A stretch of DNA of 64,000 nucleotides, taken from Conoideocrella luteorostrata (lineage: Eukaryota > Ascomycota > Sordariomycetes > Hypocreales > Clavicipitaceae). The stretch spans positions 186,001 to 250,000 of the forward strand of contig JASWJB010000013.1 of the NCBI GenBank assembly GCA_032433595.1, written 5' to 3'. Positions 36,011 to 48,012 of this stretch are shown one piece after another. Numbering within the stretch: the first letter of the stretch is position 1; the number at the start of each line of letters is the position of its first letter. The position numbers and the translations under genes are program-made. The notes under the pieces were generated by a model, which saw only the letters and a program-made list of their open reading frames with translations, had not been told where the DNA came from and did no database searches.

Positions 36011-37351
36011 CCTTTAAGATACAACAGTAAAACTTTTCTTATTCTTGCTTAGTAAAGTAGACACAATAGAATGACCGAGACCGATTGTTTGGAAATACTT
36101 CGTGTTATACAATAATACAGAATGGAAGTCGGAGTGCCTTCCTTACACAACTGTAGCCATCCAGGTCAGAGTGGCATGAAGCTAACATTTATTTAATTGA
36201 ATACCCGTAGTAGCACTGAGTGGCTATTTTCATCGGCAGCTTTCACCCTTACCTCCTGTTTCCATTCCAAGACATAAAACTACTTATTATGTGACGAATT
36301 TGTCGAATGTAAGTGAATTTGCCAATAATTTACACAGCTACAAGCATCAGGAAGAGCTGCCTAAAGTAGCTGCTTATAATCCGATATAACAAGAACGCAT
36401 TACAGAGTATGCATCATGCATGACCGTAACTCATAAGGCCACCTCTATATCATGCTGTTGTCAAGTGTCTATTTTTAATATAGCAGAAAGAAGCTACTTG
36501 GGTATCCATTTTTTCTATGATTTGAGGCAGATACGCCGTGGGCACCTTCCTAAGTAAGATTAGTACCATATGCCGTTATGGTAATATTAAGTACTATACT
36601 ATAATATACAAAAGGTACGTTAATGGTGTATTAGGGAAGTTGGAATGAAGATCTTCAGGAGACCTCAATTATTTTACAAATGGAGGAGCCAGCTATGCGT
36701 CTCCAAATAAGTTGTAGTAGTATATGATATTTCAAAAATTGCACACTACGGCAAGGCCGGGAGGCGCAGCCTACTGGTATTATGGAGTTATGACCATTGC
36801 GGAGGTGGCTTGTGTTTATGCATTAGCTGAAATCAGCGGGATATAGCTGAGCGGAACAATTTGGTCATACTGATGACCCATAGTTAATCTTCGTAAGGAC
36901 CCGACAGTCCACTTGGTTCAGGCTACCACACACAAGGCGCCACAATATGCTATGATATGCTTTACCACAGTATAGTGTAGCATAATGTAATTACATAAGA
37001 TTCATCTGTAAATCTGTCCAAGATTGAGATACGAGCAAATATGGTCAGTCATGAATTGATCTCGTACTGAGAATTGTAGAATGCACATAACATATGCCGC
37101 GTGAGTGCGATAACGCCGTGTAAGAAGCATCAATTCCATCTTCAGCGCCTTTGAATCGCAAATTTTAAATCTCCTACTACCAAACAGGTCCTTATATCTG
37201 TGCAGGCGCCGAATTTGAATGGCTTCCGCCTATTGGAGCTTTTATTCAGTTCTGGCTCTGCTCCCATTGAACTTTGACTTACAAAGCGTTTCTAAATGTA
37301 CATTATGTAGCCACTATCAGAGAATCTCTTGAAATATGCTCATTATTCGAT
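36011..37351. other. AT-rich region upstream of the PKS
   Basis: About 1.3 kb, clearly AT-rich, with no supported gene. It should hold the PKS promoter (start codon at 36010, transcribed leftward). I see no CCGCGG dyad like those in the regulator promoter. Confidence 0.5.
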
Positions 37352-38088
37352 CGTTACTTCCATCCGAAGCCACCAGAGCGGCACAGGGAGGTAGCAGCAC
37401 CCAAACGACCGTCAGAGACAGGAGAAAGTGTTTCAACCAAGACCACATCACACCGGGCTCGTGTGCCGTCCCGCATATCCATTCTGAGCGACTTTGATGG
37501 CTGACCATCACGCTCCGTATCGGTTTCAAAAGTTTCAGTAAGGAAGGCAACAGCTAAACGGAACAAGTTGGGAAGATAGGTCTGATCACGCTTCATGTTG
37601 GCAATGCATTGTTTAGATTAGACACTGGGGTGATTATTTCTTGGCTGGGTTTCAAAGCACCTTGGAAGAAATATGTGAGATGTATTCTTAAGTCGAACAC
37701 TGAAGCACATACTCACTTTCGATGTTTCAGGGCCGCCATGCTCCTTATCAATCCTTTCACAATTCTGGTGAGACTATATCCTCTTGTATGGGACCAAAAG
37801 CTACATGCTTCGCTACATTGTGGCGACTTCTCCTTTATAATATGCCTAATCTCACATATCGCAGGTTCATTACCGCAATGGTGGCTATACCTAGCTGCCT
37901 TAAAACGTGTGGACATAATGACAGGGTTGGGCAGCTAGGAGCTGGGGAAATGGCTGCTGCTAGACAGAGAGCTCTAGTTACCTCGATGATCAAGTTCCGA
38001 TTTGCTCAAATCATCGATCAAGCGGACCAAAATGGCAATATCTGCGGCAGCATGTAGCAGGTCTCTCAATAAGGAGCTACCCATACGA
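37352..38088 (-). pseudogene. Possible relic of a class I terpene-synthase-like gene
   Basis: Three coding-like blocks lie in order on the minus strand. The first (about 38083-37985) reads MGSSLLRDLLHAAADIAILV and continues into RLIDDLSKSELD, which resembles the NSE metal-binding region of class I terpene cyclases, though the conserved Ser is Lys and the last acid is Asp. A donor (gtaact) and an acceptor at cag give a second block (about 37905-37721) with GNEPAICEI and LIRSMAALKH. A third block (37592-37354) reads LPNLFRLAVAFLTETFETD. I could not join blocks two and three in frame, and no upstream coding for the aspartate-rich motif is visible. It is therefore partial and probably dead. The family assignment is tentative. 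Confidence 0.3.
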
Positions 38089-38487
38089 ATTAATAAGCAT
38101 CTGAGGGGTCACAGGCTGTCACCACCTCTCAGCAGATTACTCACTATTGATGTCATTTAAACAAGTTGAGGGCTACTATATACGGTTCGGATCGTCTTAA
38201 CGGCGACCCCCTCACCCCTTTCACGTGACTCCGCAAGGCCATCGGATGTCTGAGGTGCACTCATCCTTCTCTAATATCACCATGTCAGGTCCGAAGTATT
38301 CGTCTCTTTTGCGGTGTACCTAACCCGGTAAGGTTCATATAATTTCATCACAATGAGAGCTTAAAACATCATCTTTATCATAGCTTTTCACTATACCAGC
38401 CACCAACAGATACATGAGATAAAGGCATTCTCAAGTCACTTTTCATGACACTAATTGCAACCACATGGGACGGAAGCGTTAGTTAAA
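38089..38487. promoter_or_regulatory. Upstream region of the MFS gene
   Basis: About 400 bp between the relic and the MFS start codon, containing TATA-like tatata near 38176. It is the presumed promoter of the rightward MFS gene. Confidence 0.4.
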
Positions 38488-40366
38488 ATGTCAACATCAC
38501 CAGAGCGACCATTCTCGAAATGGCTCCGTGGCTATCGCCTGTATCTCCTAGCGGCGACATTCTCCCTGGCCGATTTAATGACAGCCATAGATGACAGTAT
38601 TCTCGGTCAGTGATAGAGCTCCTGTTTCCAAATCTCTGAATGCCACGCTCTTCCGTCAATCTGAGCTCTGACTGAAGCGAATGCGATGTCACTTAGCCGC
38701 TGCTATACCACGTATCACAACAGAGTTCAGTTCTCAACAACATTTAGGATGGTATGGCGCGGCGTACCTTCTGGGTCAAATGTCAACGCAGCCTCTGTTT
38801 GGCCGAGTATATCTCTATTTTGAGGCCAAGTCGACATACCTCGCATCACTATGCTTTTTCATCGTGGGCTCAGTCATAAGCGCCGCGGCGCCTACTTCAC
38901 TGATTCTCATATTCGGCCGAGTCGTTTGTGGGTGTGGCGCGGCTGGTATGTTAACAGGCAGTTTGGTCATCTTTGGACAAGTTGTGTGAGTAACTATATT
39001 TGGTCAGTAACCCATCGTAACTGATGCAGGACATAGCCCACTCCGAGTCAGGCCGCGCGGTTTAGCCATTATAACGGCAATCGAATCATTCGGGATGATG
39101 TTGGGAAGCACAGTCGGAGGTGTAATCACGGACTCTTTTTTGACGTGGAGATTCTGCTTTTGGATGAACATACGTAAGATCCACAGTTAACGCGTTTTAA
39201 TATCAGTCTGACCCGCCTATTCAGCCATAGGGTTTGCCACAGGCGCAGTGACGTTGTGGATTTTGGAGGAAAGGAAACCTGCGATTAGCTCATCAATGAG
39301 GCTTGCACAAAAGTTCTCAAGTCTCAATCCGCTTCATATGATCCCACTAACTTCTAGCTTGGTGGGCCTTTTTTTAGCCTTGGAAACGGGCGGAATTTCC
39401 TTGCCATGGTCGGACGTTAGGGTTTGGGGTTGTCTCATTGCTTCTGGCATTCTTGGAATTGCTTTCTGCTATTCCCAGTACGAAAAGGGAGAAAGGTGAG
39501 TCAGCCTTGTCGCCGAAGCCATGCTGTCTGCACCATCGTTGATAAAACTTCTGTTCACGTACAGGGCTGCGATCCCACCTCGGGTCCTTAGACAACGAAC
39601 GGTGGCAGTCTGCTGCGCATTTTCCTTCTTATATGGTGCAGCTACTTACACTCACATGTATCTTCTCCCGATATATTTCCAGGGAGTCCGCAGCTCATCA
39701 GCAGCCGCGTCAAGTATATTTTGCTTGGCTTTTGGTCTATCCATGACGGTATCTAGCATCGGCTACGGGATCTTCGCAACGAAGACCGGACACTACATCC
39801 CATTCATTTGGATAGGCTCTATCATCTACTTCCTGGGCAGCTGGTTACTGTCGCAACTATCTCCAAGTAGTAGTACCGTTACCTTCACGGGGTACCAGGT
39901 GGTATGCGGTGTTGGTGTTGGGCTCTCAGTGCAAGTTGCCTTTATTGCAGTACAGGTTGTGTCGCCACTCAAAGACACGCCGACCGCCTGCTCGATGGAA
40001 ATTTTCTCACGGAATCTCGGTGGTGCGATTGGTCTTAACATTGCGCAGAATGTATTAAGGGGGTGTCTTCGGTCCGGACTAGATAGCTCCACCTCAACTC
40101 TGCCTGGGCTATCGTCCAGCTCACTGATTACAGAAGGTATCATCGATCTCGCTAAGGCATCACGTAAGCTGCCACACCAAAGTCAGGTAATTGTCACAGG
40201 TATTCTGAATGGGGCCGTAACCCGGGCATTCATACTACCGGTCATTGCTACATCTCTAGCAGCAGCGGTGAGTTTCGGCATAGAGCGAAAATACCTTGAA
40301 GACGACTCGAACACGGAAGGATATAAGATAGTGCAAGAATACGAATTAGACGAAGGCATCCCATAG
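38488..40366 (+). CDS. Major facilitator superfamily transporter (DHA2-like efflux pump)
   Basis: Five exons (38488-38605, 38697-38985, 39037-39173, 39225-39495, 39565-40366) splice in frame with introns of 91, 51, 51 and 69 bp to give 538 aa. The length and the many hydrophobic segments fit a 14-helix drug:proton antiporter. Helix 1 has the DLMTAIDDSIL acid pair. The loop after helix 2 has GQMSTQPLFGRVY, a motif-A equivalent. GRVVCGCGAAGM and VVPLRVRPRGLAI match the helix 4-5 signature, and a motif-C-like GMMLGSTVGGVITD follows. The C-terminal tail is cytosolic and acidic. It is probably in the plasma membrane. Next to the PKS it is the natural exporter or self-protection pump of the cluster product. 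Confidence 0.92.
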
Positions 40367-41072
40367 CCTCCGTGTTTCTAAAACCAAACATTGAACACAA
40401 GTTATTTGAAAAATGAGCCAGTCTACTTTGTGCGGTGCTAAAATCCAAAGTACAAGATTTCTATAGCCAGTGCTGTCTCCTCAGCATGTGGTCCATCTTT
40501 GAAGCCGCCACTCGGATCTCTCTACATGACCACTCCAAGACTCATTTCTAATCTCGGATATGTAGGACATGATTAATCCGCTCTACTAATCTTGGCCCAT
40601 TACCACCGTGGATGGGACCCTGGTAAGGAGCATATTACGCACGGGGATATAACCCTCCTTCCCCTGTCATGGTTAGACAAATGTACTCCGTAATGCCCGT
40701 TGCGCCCGCTTGTTTTATTAGCACACAAAGCTGGATCGGACTTGCTCGGACTTACCTGAGCGCTCACTCTACTCTTCATCCTACTCTTCGAAATACTTAC
40801 ATTAATTATCAAATATTAAAAATAGAACAATAGGGAAGTTGTGGCTAACACTTTCAATACTATAATAGATGTGGCTTGTCACTGTCCTTCTTCTTCTTCT
40901 TCTTTTAGTATTTATCGCCCCCTCTATCCCCCCCTTTTGCGCTATGCTATCATATATATACATCACACCATCCTCTTGCGGAAACCGCGTTCGCGAGTGG
41001 ACATACCGCATTCTAAGCAGTCTCAGCCGAACATACTCACCTTTCCCACCAATCAAAGCAATCAGCGACAAG
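40367..41072. other. Intergenic region downstream of MFS gene
   Basis: Holds a TACTCCGTA motif at 40684 and a (CTT)n microsatellite near 40885-40905. No gene. Confidence 0.45.
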
Positions 41073-42296
41073 ATGCGGCGCGTCCAAGCAGAAAAATGAT
41101 CTAATCCAGGCTGTCGTTTACAGAGCCAAGGCCTTGTCTATGCGACTAATGCTGCCCCAAGCAATCCAAACTCGATCTACTGGCCAGATGACCGATACTA
41201 TTCCTTCACCGCCGAGAAAATTCAGCTATTCAAATTGGCTAGTAAAGTGGTCTAAGACATGTGTTATGAAGCTGCCGAGTATTAAATAAGCACCCAGCGA
41301 TCGTAACTGTTGATATGGCTGTCCATTCTTGGGCACTTGAGCAAATTAAGCAGTCATTGAGTCGCAACCCGACCTGAGGAAGTGTCTATGGACGCTTTGA
41401 TGTTTTTTCTTTAATTTGATGGTCTTGATCATCCCAATTCAAAGTTGCGGATACATAGATTCCACGAATTTAACGCCGATACTCCCACGATGCTTGGAGA
41501 AACGGGCACAATAATGCTGTGCATTTCACTATTGAAACTGGAGATTTCAGTGGAGAAGACATGATGGCTACTGCAATTCTGATGGATACATGTCAACTCG
41601 CCGGATGATCTGACAAGACTCTATTCATGGAACAAATTGCCCGTTCATTGAATGAACGATTCCTGATGCTCACGGAGAGCACATTGATGTTATCTCCAAG
41701 CCATATCCGTGGGAGTGGATAATAGGGCAAGAGTTTGGAAAGCCTTGTTTCAAGAATATGGAGAGCGTTAGCAGGGGTAACCAATTTGGATGAACTGTGT
41801 GGGTTGAACCACGATACAAGATGCTGTGGAGCAACAAGGCTCTTTTCGCCGTCCTCTGGGACCTCTTCAAAGACGGGTCCGCGATCGAAGTGGCTGTTAC
41901 CAACCTACATGGAGAAGGACACGCCAGCCACACTTACTATTGTTACAAATAAAGCACTATTTCCACGCGAGGGTGCCGATATCTGGTTGAAGGGTGGACG
42001 GCGTGATGATTATGGGAGGTGTAAGTGGATCTTGTGGCGAAGAAGGATATGTATTTCAGGAGCTTGCGACGCCGCCAGCTTTCAACGATGACCGAGGAGT
42101 CGCGGACTACGCCGTACTTGGTGTTGGGCTTATCTATGGGGAGCCCTCAGGCACGGGTATTCGCGAGAATCTAACACCGATCATCACCAATGCGGCAGTC
42201 TTTGCCTCACATGCTATTTCTGACGGAAATGTATGCTACAAACGGCTACCGTTTCTACAACTCAGTGAGATTAATACGCTGCTAAAAGCGAAATGA
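41073..42296 (+). pseudogene. Glutathionylspermidine-synthase-family (ATP-grasp) pseudogene
   Basis: Family blocks appear in the right order but in different frames and with stops. From a plausible start (41073, MRRVQAEK) a stop intervenes, then QGLVYATNAAPSNPN and RYYSFTAEKIQLF (about 41121-41250), then a TAA at 41253. Next come VYGRFDVF (about 41382), EFNADTPTMLGETGTI (about 41465), SNKALFAVLWDLF (about 41832), KWLLPTYMEKD, GEEGYVFQELATPP (about 42035-42080) and GVGLIYGEPSGTGIRE (about 42121-42165). YGRFD, NADTPT, GEEGYV and GEPxGxGIRE are hallmarks of the GSP_synth ATP-grasp domain, which ligates an amine to a glutathione-like carboxylate. At least two frame changes and several stops make it non-functional. 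An assembly error could explain one break but not all. Confidence 0.7.
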
Positions 42297-42358
42297 TCTT
42301 CATTTATGGTTTGTCGGCGAAAATGATCTGGTGGATGCCGTCTCATGTAAGGCTTGGA

Positions 42359-42377
42359 CTTGACCGATTTGGTCAAG
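42359..42377. repeat. Hairpin CTTGACC-GATTT-GGTCAAG
   Basis: A perfect 7-bp inverted repeat around a 5-base loop. A closely similar hairpin lies about 1 kb to the right. Confidence 0.5.
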
Positions 42378-43349
42378 ATCAAATGGATCGTCTATAAGAA
42401 GAGTCTTTGCTGCTTGCTTAGGTAGTGCAGCCATCAGGAAGTATGCGCATGCATCGCCGGCGTGAATTGAATCGCTTGCTTCTTCATAATTGAATTGTGT
42501 CCTCAACGGGAACGCTGTTCTCGTGTTATTATGCCTATTCTTTGCATTTGACGAGCAACCGCGCTCTTATTCCTACGATTTGATTGGCAGACCATTTGAT
42601 CTTGGCGTGTACAAGACGTCTACGAATTGATTTGAGCTCGGTTGAAGTCCTTTACAGAATTGAAATTACCGTCACTGGTCGTGTGTCAGACACCAGTGTA
42701 CGTGTGTGTCGGGTGTTTGCTTTGGGTCAACAAAATAGCAGTAGAAGGAGCGCATTAAAGGGGAAAGGCCCAGTTCAAGCCTGATCACATGCAACCCTCT
42801 CCATCTGATGAAGACAGACAGATGAATTGTTATCAGATTGCGACATTGGCCCTGTCAGCTACAAAAATATTTCGAGGTAAGATCCCGCCTATAGTTAGCA
42901 TCCTGAAGTTGGCCCCATCAGATGCTACCGTCGAGGGACTACTATAGCCGAAATGATGTTATGCTTATGGACTGCATATTTTCCTGGCTTGGATTTAGAA
43001 GGTTACGATCTATATTTTTGCTCTACACAATATCTAAAGCTAAATTTGTCTATTATTCAGCTATTTATCTTACCTTATCGTCGCCTGCTAATTCTTGCTA
43101 CGGATATTCCCAAAGCGGGAGGTCGTCGTTCTCAGAGGTGCCAACAATTGAACGTTTTCATTTTGTGATTCAACATTTCAGGCCCTTCATACCATTGTCG
43201 TAATCGCCGCGGTATAACCCGAGCAGTTTGGTTGACAATATATGTGTGGAGATGCCTATCCTCATTCATGGTTTCACGTTGGTGCACACCCGTGTGTGGG
43301 CGGAAACGATCCCCCAGAGGATGACAGAATTGCTCTCGTACGAATTTGT

Positions 43350-43370
43350 ACTTGACTAATTTGGTCAAGT
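43350..43370. repeat. Hairpin ACTTGAC-TAATTTG-GTCAAGT
   Basis: A perfect 7-bp inverted repeat with a 7-base loop, most of whose positions match the hairpin at 42359. The pair may be two copies of a small dispersed element. Confidence 0.5.
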
Positions 43371-43985
43371 CAAGTACATTAGCTACAAGATGGTTCCAGT
43401 CCACTTGTATAAATCACAAGTTAAGTCTCCCCTCTACTCTTAAAATTCCGATTTTATTCGGAGCTTTACCTTTAATCTTATTATTCTTCTATCAATACGT
43501 CCCGAGAGTATTTACATTAAATAACCTTAAATAGAACTGCTTAATTATTTGATCTCACTATCTATAAGGTCCCTACCTAACTCCACGACTAAATTGAAGT
43601 TGCACTACTAATTGCGGGTTGGACGCCAGCATGCGTGTGCTGTAGGTGTGTATATTGGATCGACAACCTAGCAAAGTGGATTTATAGGAAATGCTGTGTA
43701 CGTATGTCATGTAGCACTGCTTGATATTCGCAATGACGATAACTAAGCTACTATTTCGGTAACCGCAGCTTGAGTGGCCATTCATTAGAAGTTATCATGG
43801 CACAGTATTATTATAATCCGGAAATATTTGATGGTCCGATATATCAGAATTGTGCTTATTAGGTAGATAAAAGCCGTAGGGACACGTTACATAAATTTCC
43901 CTTGTGAACACTCAAGCAGATATAGATAGACCTCGCTGCCGCCCCAACCCATACGCATACCCAAACCCAAACATATATTATTCAT

Positions 43986-46190
43986 TCATACATGTGCTCC
44001 AGAGTCGCCGTCCGGCAACTCGTTCGGTGAGTCATCCTGCACCGTGTTCGGATCGATGTAGGCCTGCGGGAAAATCCCCCAGTCGCCCTTTGCATTCGTG
44101 CCACACCAGCACCAGTGATCAGGATGTTCCCCTATTAGCCGAAAAGTTAGCCGAGTCTCTCTCCTTCCTTTTGTTCTTCTTTGCAAGATCTTACATCCAA
44201 TGTTCCTGATGGTATCGCCCTTGTCGATTTTAAGCCAGGGAACTTCCTTGTTCTGTTTCAAAGAAAATTTCCACTTGGCCTTCCCGCTGACGTAGGTCTT
44301 TATGCGCTTATCAAGTCTAGATTCCGCTGGAGGGATGAGCATGATAACTTCTGATGGAACCGAAGCAAATGCACCATCATGCCAAGCAAATATCCGACGG
44401 CCCTTATATTGCGGCGGCCATTTTATGCCAGTGATCCGAGCACCAACCGCCACCTGCAATTCTTCCGGACGATCGCGATCGACGAGGTTTCTTTGAGATT
44501 CGACTCGTCGGATCTCTTTCATCGCAATACCGGTAGGTCGCCCATCAATTTCCGTGCTATCCCTGTGAACAGGATGTGATCTGGGCGGCGTTTTAAACTG
44601 CAGGTCGAAGTTGTTTCGTAGATTCAACGGAACATCAATACCGTACAAGACCGAAATTCCAGGGATTGCCGGTAGTGGTCGTGGATGGCGTGACAGGTGT
44701 GCAAATAGGTCATCTGCTGAGAAGAAGACTGTTGCGTCACTTTCCTCAACTGTGTATCCGTTGTAGATACAGAACAGACAGCCGTACAGAGCATCTGTCG
44801 CTCGCTTCACAGGAAGATGGCTTTTCTGGAGGAAGCGAAGTCGGTAGCCGACATCGCGCTTGGTCAAGCTTCCGTTATCTGCCGAGAACGACGCCACAGT
44901 CAGCTCCATATCTCACAAGAGAGAAAAGAAAAGTCTACCTTTATTTGTCAAGTCGGTCTCGATATTGTCGTAGTCCAACTCCATAGAGCATCCAGTACAC
45001 TTTGCGACAACACGCGAAAGTGTTCGGTGTACTGGTTTTTGCTTCTGTTTGACGCCGTCATTTCCGTTCATCACCTCTTTAGCGCCACCACAGAAGCCTT
45101 TGTATCTATGAAAGGAGCTCGACTCGCTAATGATACACTGTTTAGTGGGAAGTCGAGCGGGCATGTCATCGTGTTCAAACGTAACCCTTCTTCGCAGATT
45201 ATCTGAGTTGTACTCGCCCGATACTCTGCGAGATATGGAAGACTTTCGAAGCGATGCATGATCTGTGTGGGTTCCGCGAGATGATATTCGCTCGGGAAAC
45301 GGCGGTGGTCCTGAGGCAGAATGCATCAGCTCATCCCTTTCACGGATTGGTATGATGGACTGAGACGGAAATCCCCGGATGGATTGACTGCCGGAGGACC
45401 GTGAAGAATGACTGCTGTACGACTGTCGCTTCAAGCTGCCGCCTGCAAACTCGAAATTCGGGACGGATGAGGAATACAGCCTGCCGGTTTGCGAGTCCAC
45501 TGCGTGCTGGCCAACAACCGGGTGGGATTGGATGCGGAAGCAATTGACAGAGTTATCTGCCCAAGCTGCTGTTCCGAGCAACGGCGGGTCCGGGTCGGCT
45601 TTAATCTTCGTCGGAGAACAGTGCCACGAGTCTGTGGACGGCGAGAGAGGGAACATGGGCGACGTTGGTGGCGATTCTGGCACGATATGCAAAGCGGCGT
45701 CGTTATCCGACACTCTTGCCAGCAGCTCGATGTTCATTCTGACCAGAACGTTGTACATCTTGGGCGCGACATTGCGGCATAGTGATTGAAGGTCGGTGTA
45801 CTTGCTCTCGTTGAATGTCTCGATAGTCAGGTAGTCGTCAAATTCCCACAGCAAGTGGGTGAGTTCCAAATGGAAGCTGCTGATATCATCTACAGTAGGA
45901 GGTCAGAGGTTGCATGAACGAACAACAACGATGCCACAAGATATGAGCGCACCCCTTGTTTTAATCGCGCTGACAAACGCAGGTCCATGCTGGCTAAAGA
46001 TCTTCTTGCACAATGGCTGCAGGCGGTTCAACGCGCGCTGACCTTCCCTGACAAGCAACTCTGCTGCCTTTCGCATCGACGGTTCCTCATCAGTCGCATG
46101 GTCTGCGGCGCGGGTGGCCTTATCCACAATATCGTTGAAAGGCGTGAGGATCAGCTCAACCACCTCTCCCACGTCATTCTCGAGAGCCAT
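43986..46190 (-). CDS. SH3-domain protein with helical N-terminus
   Basis: Four exons (46190-45953, 45889-44939, 44878-44195, 44131-43986) with 60-63 bp introns give 672 aa. The N-terminal 120 residues are helical (ALENDVGEVVELIL, QRALNRLQPLCKKIF). A long Ser/Pro-rich disordered region follows (about 130-350). A paired-Cys module then has CTGC at 377-380 and CLFC at 430-433, which may bind zinc. An SH3-like segment lies at about 535-580 (LQVAVGARITGIKWPP, GAFASVPSEVI). A C-terminal SH3 (about 603-652) ends with DHWCWCGTNAKGDWGIFPQAYI, where the ALYDY-type end and the WG(I/L)FP motif are clear. It is probably a cytoskeletal or signalling adaptor. I cannot assign it to a named yeast protein. 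It lies outside the cluster. Confidence 0.85.
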
Positions 46191-48012
46191 TACTATTGCC
46201 TGGATGTGGAGCCTATTGAGCGGCCATGCGATGGAAGGGATGGATGGGTCGGCCGCTCGGTCGGTGGGATGGTTCGCGAGACTGGATCAGACAATGCAAA
46301 CGAGCGCGGGGGGGCAAAATGAGAGTTTAAAAGATGAAAAGGTGCCAAACCAAAGCTCCAGAGACGGCCAGCAATTAATTACATGATGGGCTCATCGGTG
46401 CAAGCCGATTGGAATATGAAACCTGTCGCAAAACGCGGCGCAGCCCGCGCAATTCCATCTCGACCTTGACCTTGGCTCGACCTTGTTGAAGCCGTTATCT
46501 CTGCCTTTACCCGCAGCCGAATCATGCTGTTGACGTCAATTGGTCCAACCAGACTTGGCAGGCAGTTAAGGAGGTTTCATTATGCTGCAAGGCAGGGCTC
46601 ATAGGTACTTGGATGTTGTACTCTATACCGGTCCGTACGCGCCCTGTACATATCTCGCACGTGTCATTAGTCCGTTAATCAACAAGTCAAACCCGCTGGC
46701 GGATTTCTGTCATGTGGCAGACCGAAGCAAGATACAGCATGGGGGGGGATTGAGGTGCGGCGCTGATAAGCACGTTGCCTCGGGGGCGGGAGTTGCTCCA
46801 GCCAATGCTTGTCAAGCAGGATTGATAAGAAGTATTTAGTCACGCCAACTCCCCGTTGAGTCGGCCAATCAAGTCCCGTCCTCCATCTCAGCTATCGCTG
46901 TCGCATGATGATGAGGCGGGAGAGGGCCGGCAACTCCGGTTTCCCGTGCCGCGGAGCGTCGGGCTTTGTTAAGCTATAATACAAAGCTGCCAGAATCCCG
47001 CTCTCCGTATATTAACTTATATTGCTGCAGCACCGTGCTGTACTGTGCTATTCTGTGCTGTGCAGTCGCGTGCTACTATACGGAGTACTGCAAGCCATAA
47101 CTTCAATAAAACCGTTTATTTCTCATCAAATTGTGGAGCGGTGCGTCGTTCCCGCGCGAATCGGAGAGTCGGTGGGACAACATCAATACGACACTCGCGC
47201 GGGGCGTTACTTGCGAGCCCAAACGAGAAGAAGCTGCATACGCACAAACCAACATCTTGGGGGCAAAAGCAAGCCCGGGAAGAACGAAATGCCTCGAACT
47301 TGCATTTCTCTTGCCGAGCCAGGGAGCGGCAGCAGATTTCGCAGACGACAAGTTCCCCGTCTACTGTGTGCTGCCTACCCTGCAAGACAATTTTGATCGC
47401 AGAGTCTCAGGTCATCCCATCAGCAGCCCTTTTTCATTACACCCATCTAACATAAACTATGAAATATGTACTGGCAAGGTTGCGACAAATTGTAACAGGC
47501 TGCTCGAGGGACATCTAACACACGATCGCGATGCCCTTACGCGAAGTCGCTGGTTCAAATTCTTAGGACATCCACCCACTCGTCTTGCGGGAACGAAACC
47601 TCCATGGGAGTCGGAAACACTGGATTCCCGAATACGGGTGTGCTCGCCTTTTCACTCCACCTATCTAATTCATCTTCCCGTGGCACCACTTGAGTTGTGT
47701 TGCCTGGGATGAGCCTAGATATTAGAGCTACAAGCGCCAAGTTGAAAGTCAGCAATAAAAGCTTGCTCCCATGTGGTAAATAGGCTTCAAAAATATTCGC
47801 GGGGTCTACTCAAGAAACAAAGCAATACTAATTAGCTATCTGCTCTTCAGATGTAACAAACAAAGCAATATAAAGTCAAGAGGCTATCTCCAGAACGAGG
47901 CGAGCCGCATTCTCCTTCATCTCAATCTTTTTACATCCCACAGTGACCATTACGCGTCATCCCAGCTACCCCTCCGGCAGCATCGACAAAGGTTGATGAA
48001 ATCACAACAGAT
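46191..48012. other. Intergenic region
   Basis: About 1.8 kb. Frames of up to 193 codons exist, but several frames are open at once (47045-47712), they lack domains and splice logic, and I reject them. It holds a TACGGAGTA at 47079. This is probably the promoter of the SH3 gene plus the 3' flank of the secreted protein gene. Confidence 0.45.

Larger units (their letters stand above)
42297..43985. other. Gene-poor region with two related hairpins
   Basis: No supported gene; short frames only. It contains related inverted repeats at 42359-42377 and 43350-43370. It separates the accessory region from the conserved genes to the right. Confidence 0.45.

Noticed and set aside
47535..47575. tRNA-like B-box (ggttcaaattc)
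   Set aside because: The flanking bases do not form the T-arm or acceptor stem and no A-box lies at the right distance.
47045..47712. Long open frames (up to 193 codons) on both strands upstream of the secreted protein gene
   Set aside because: Several frames are open at once, there is no domain or splice logic, and the composition is unlike a protein; treated as chance frames in a promoter region.
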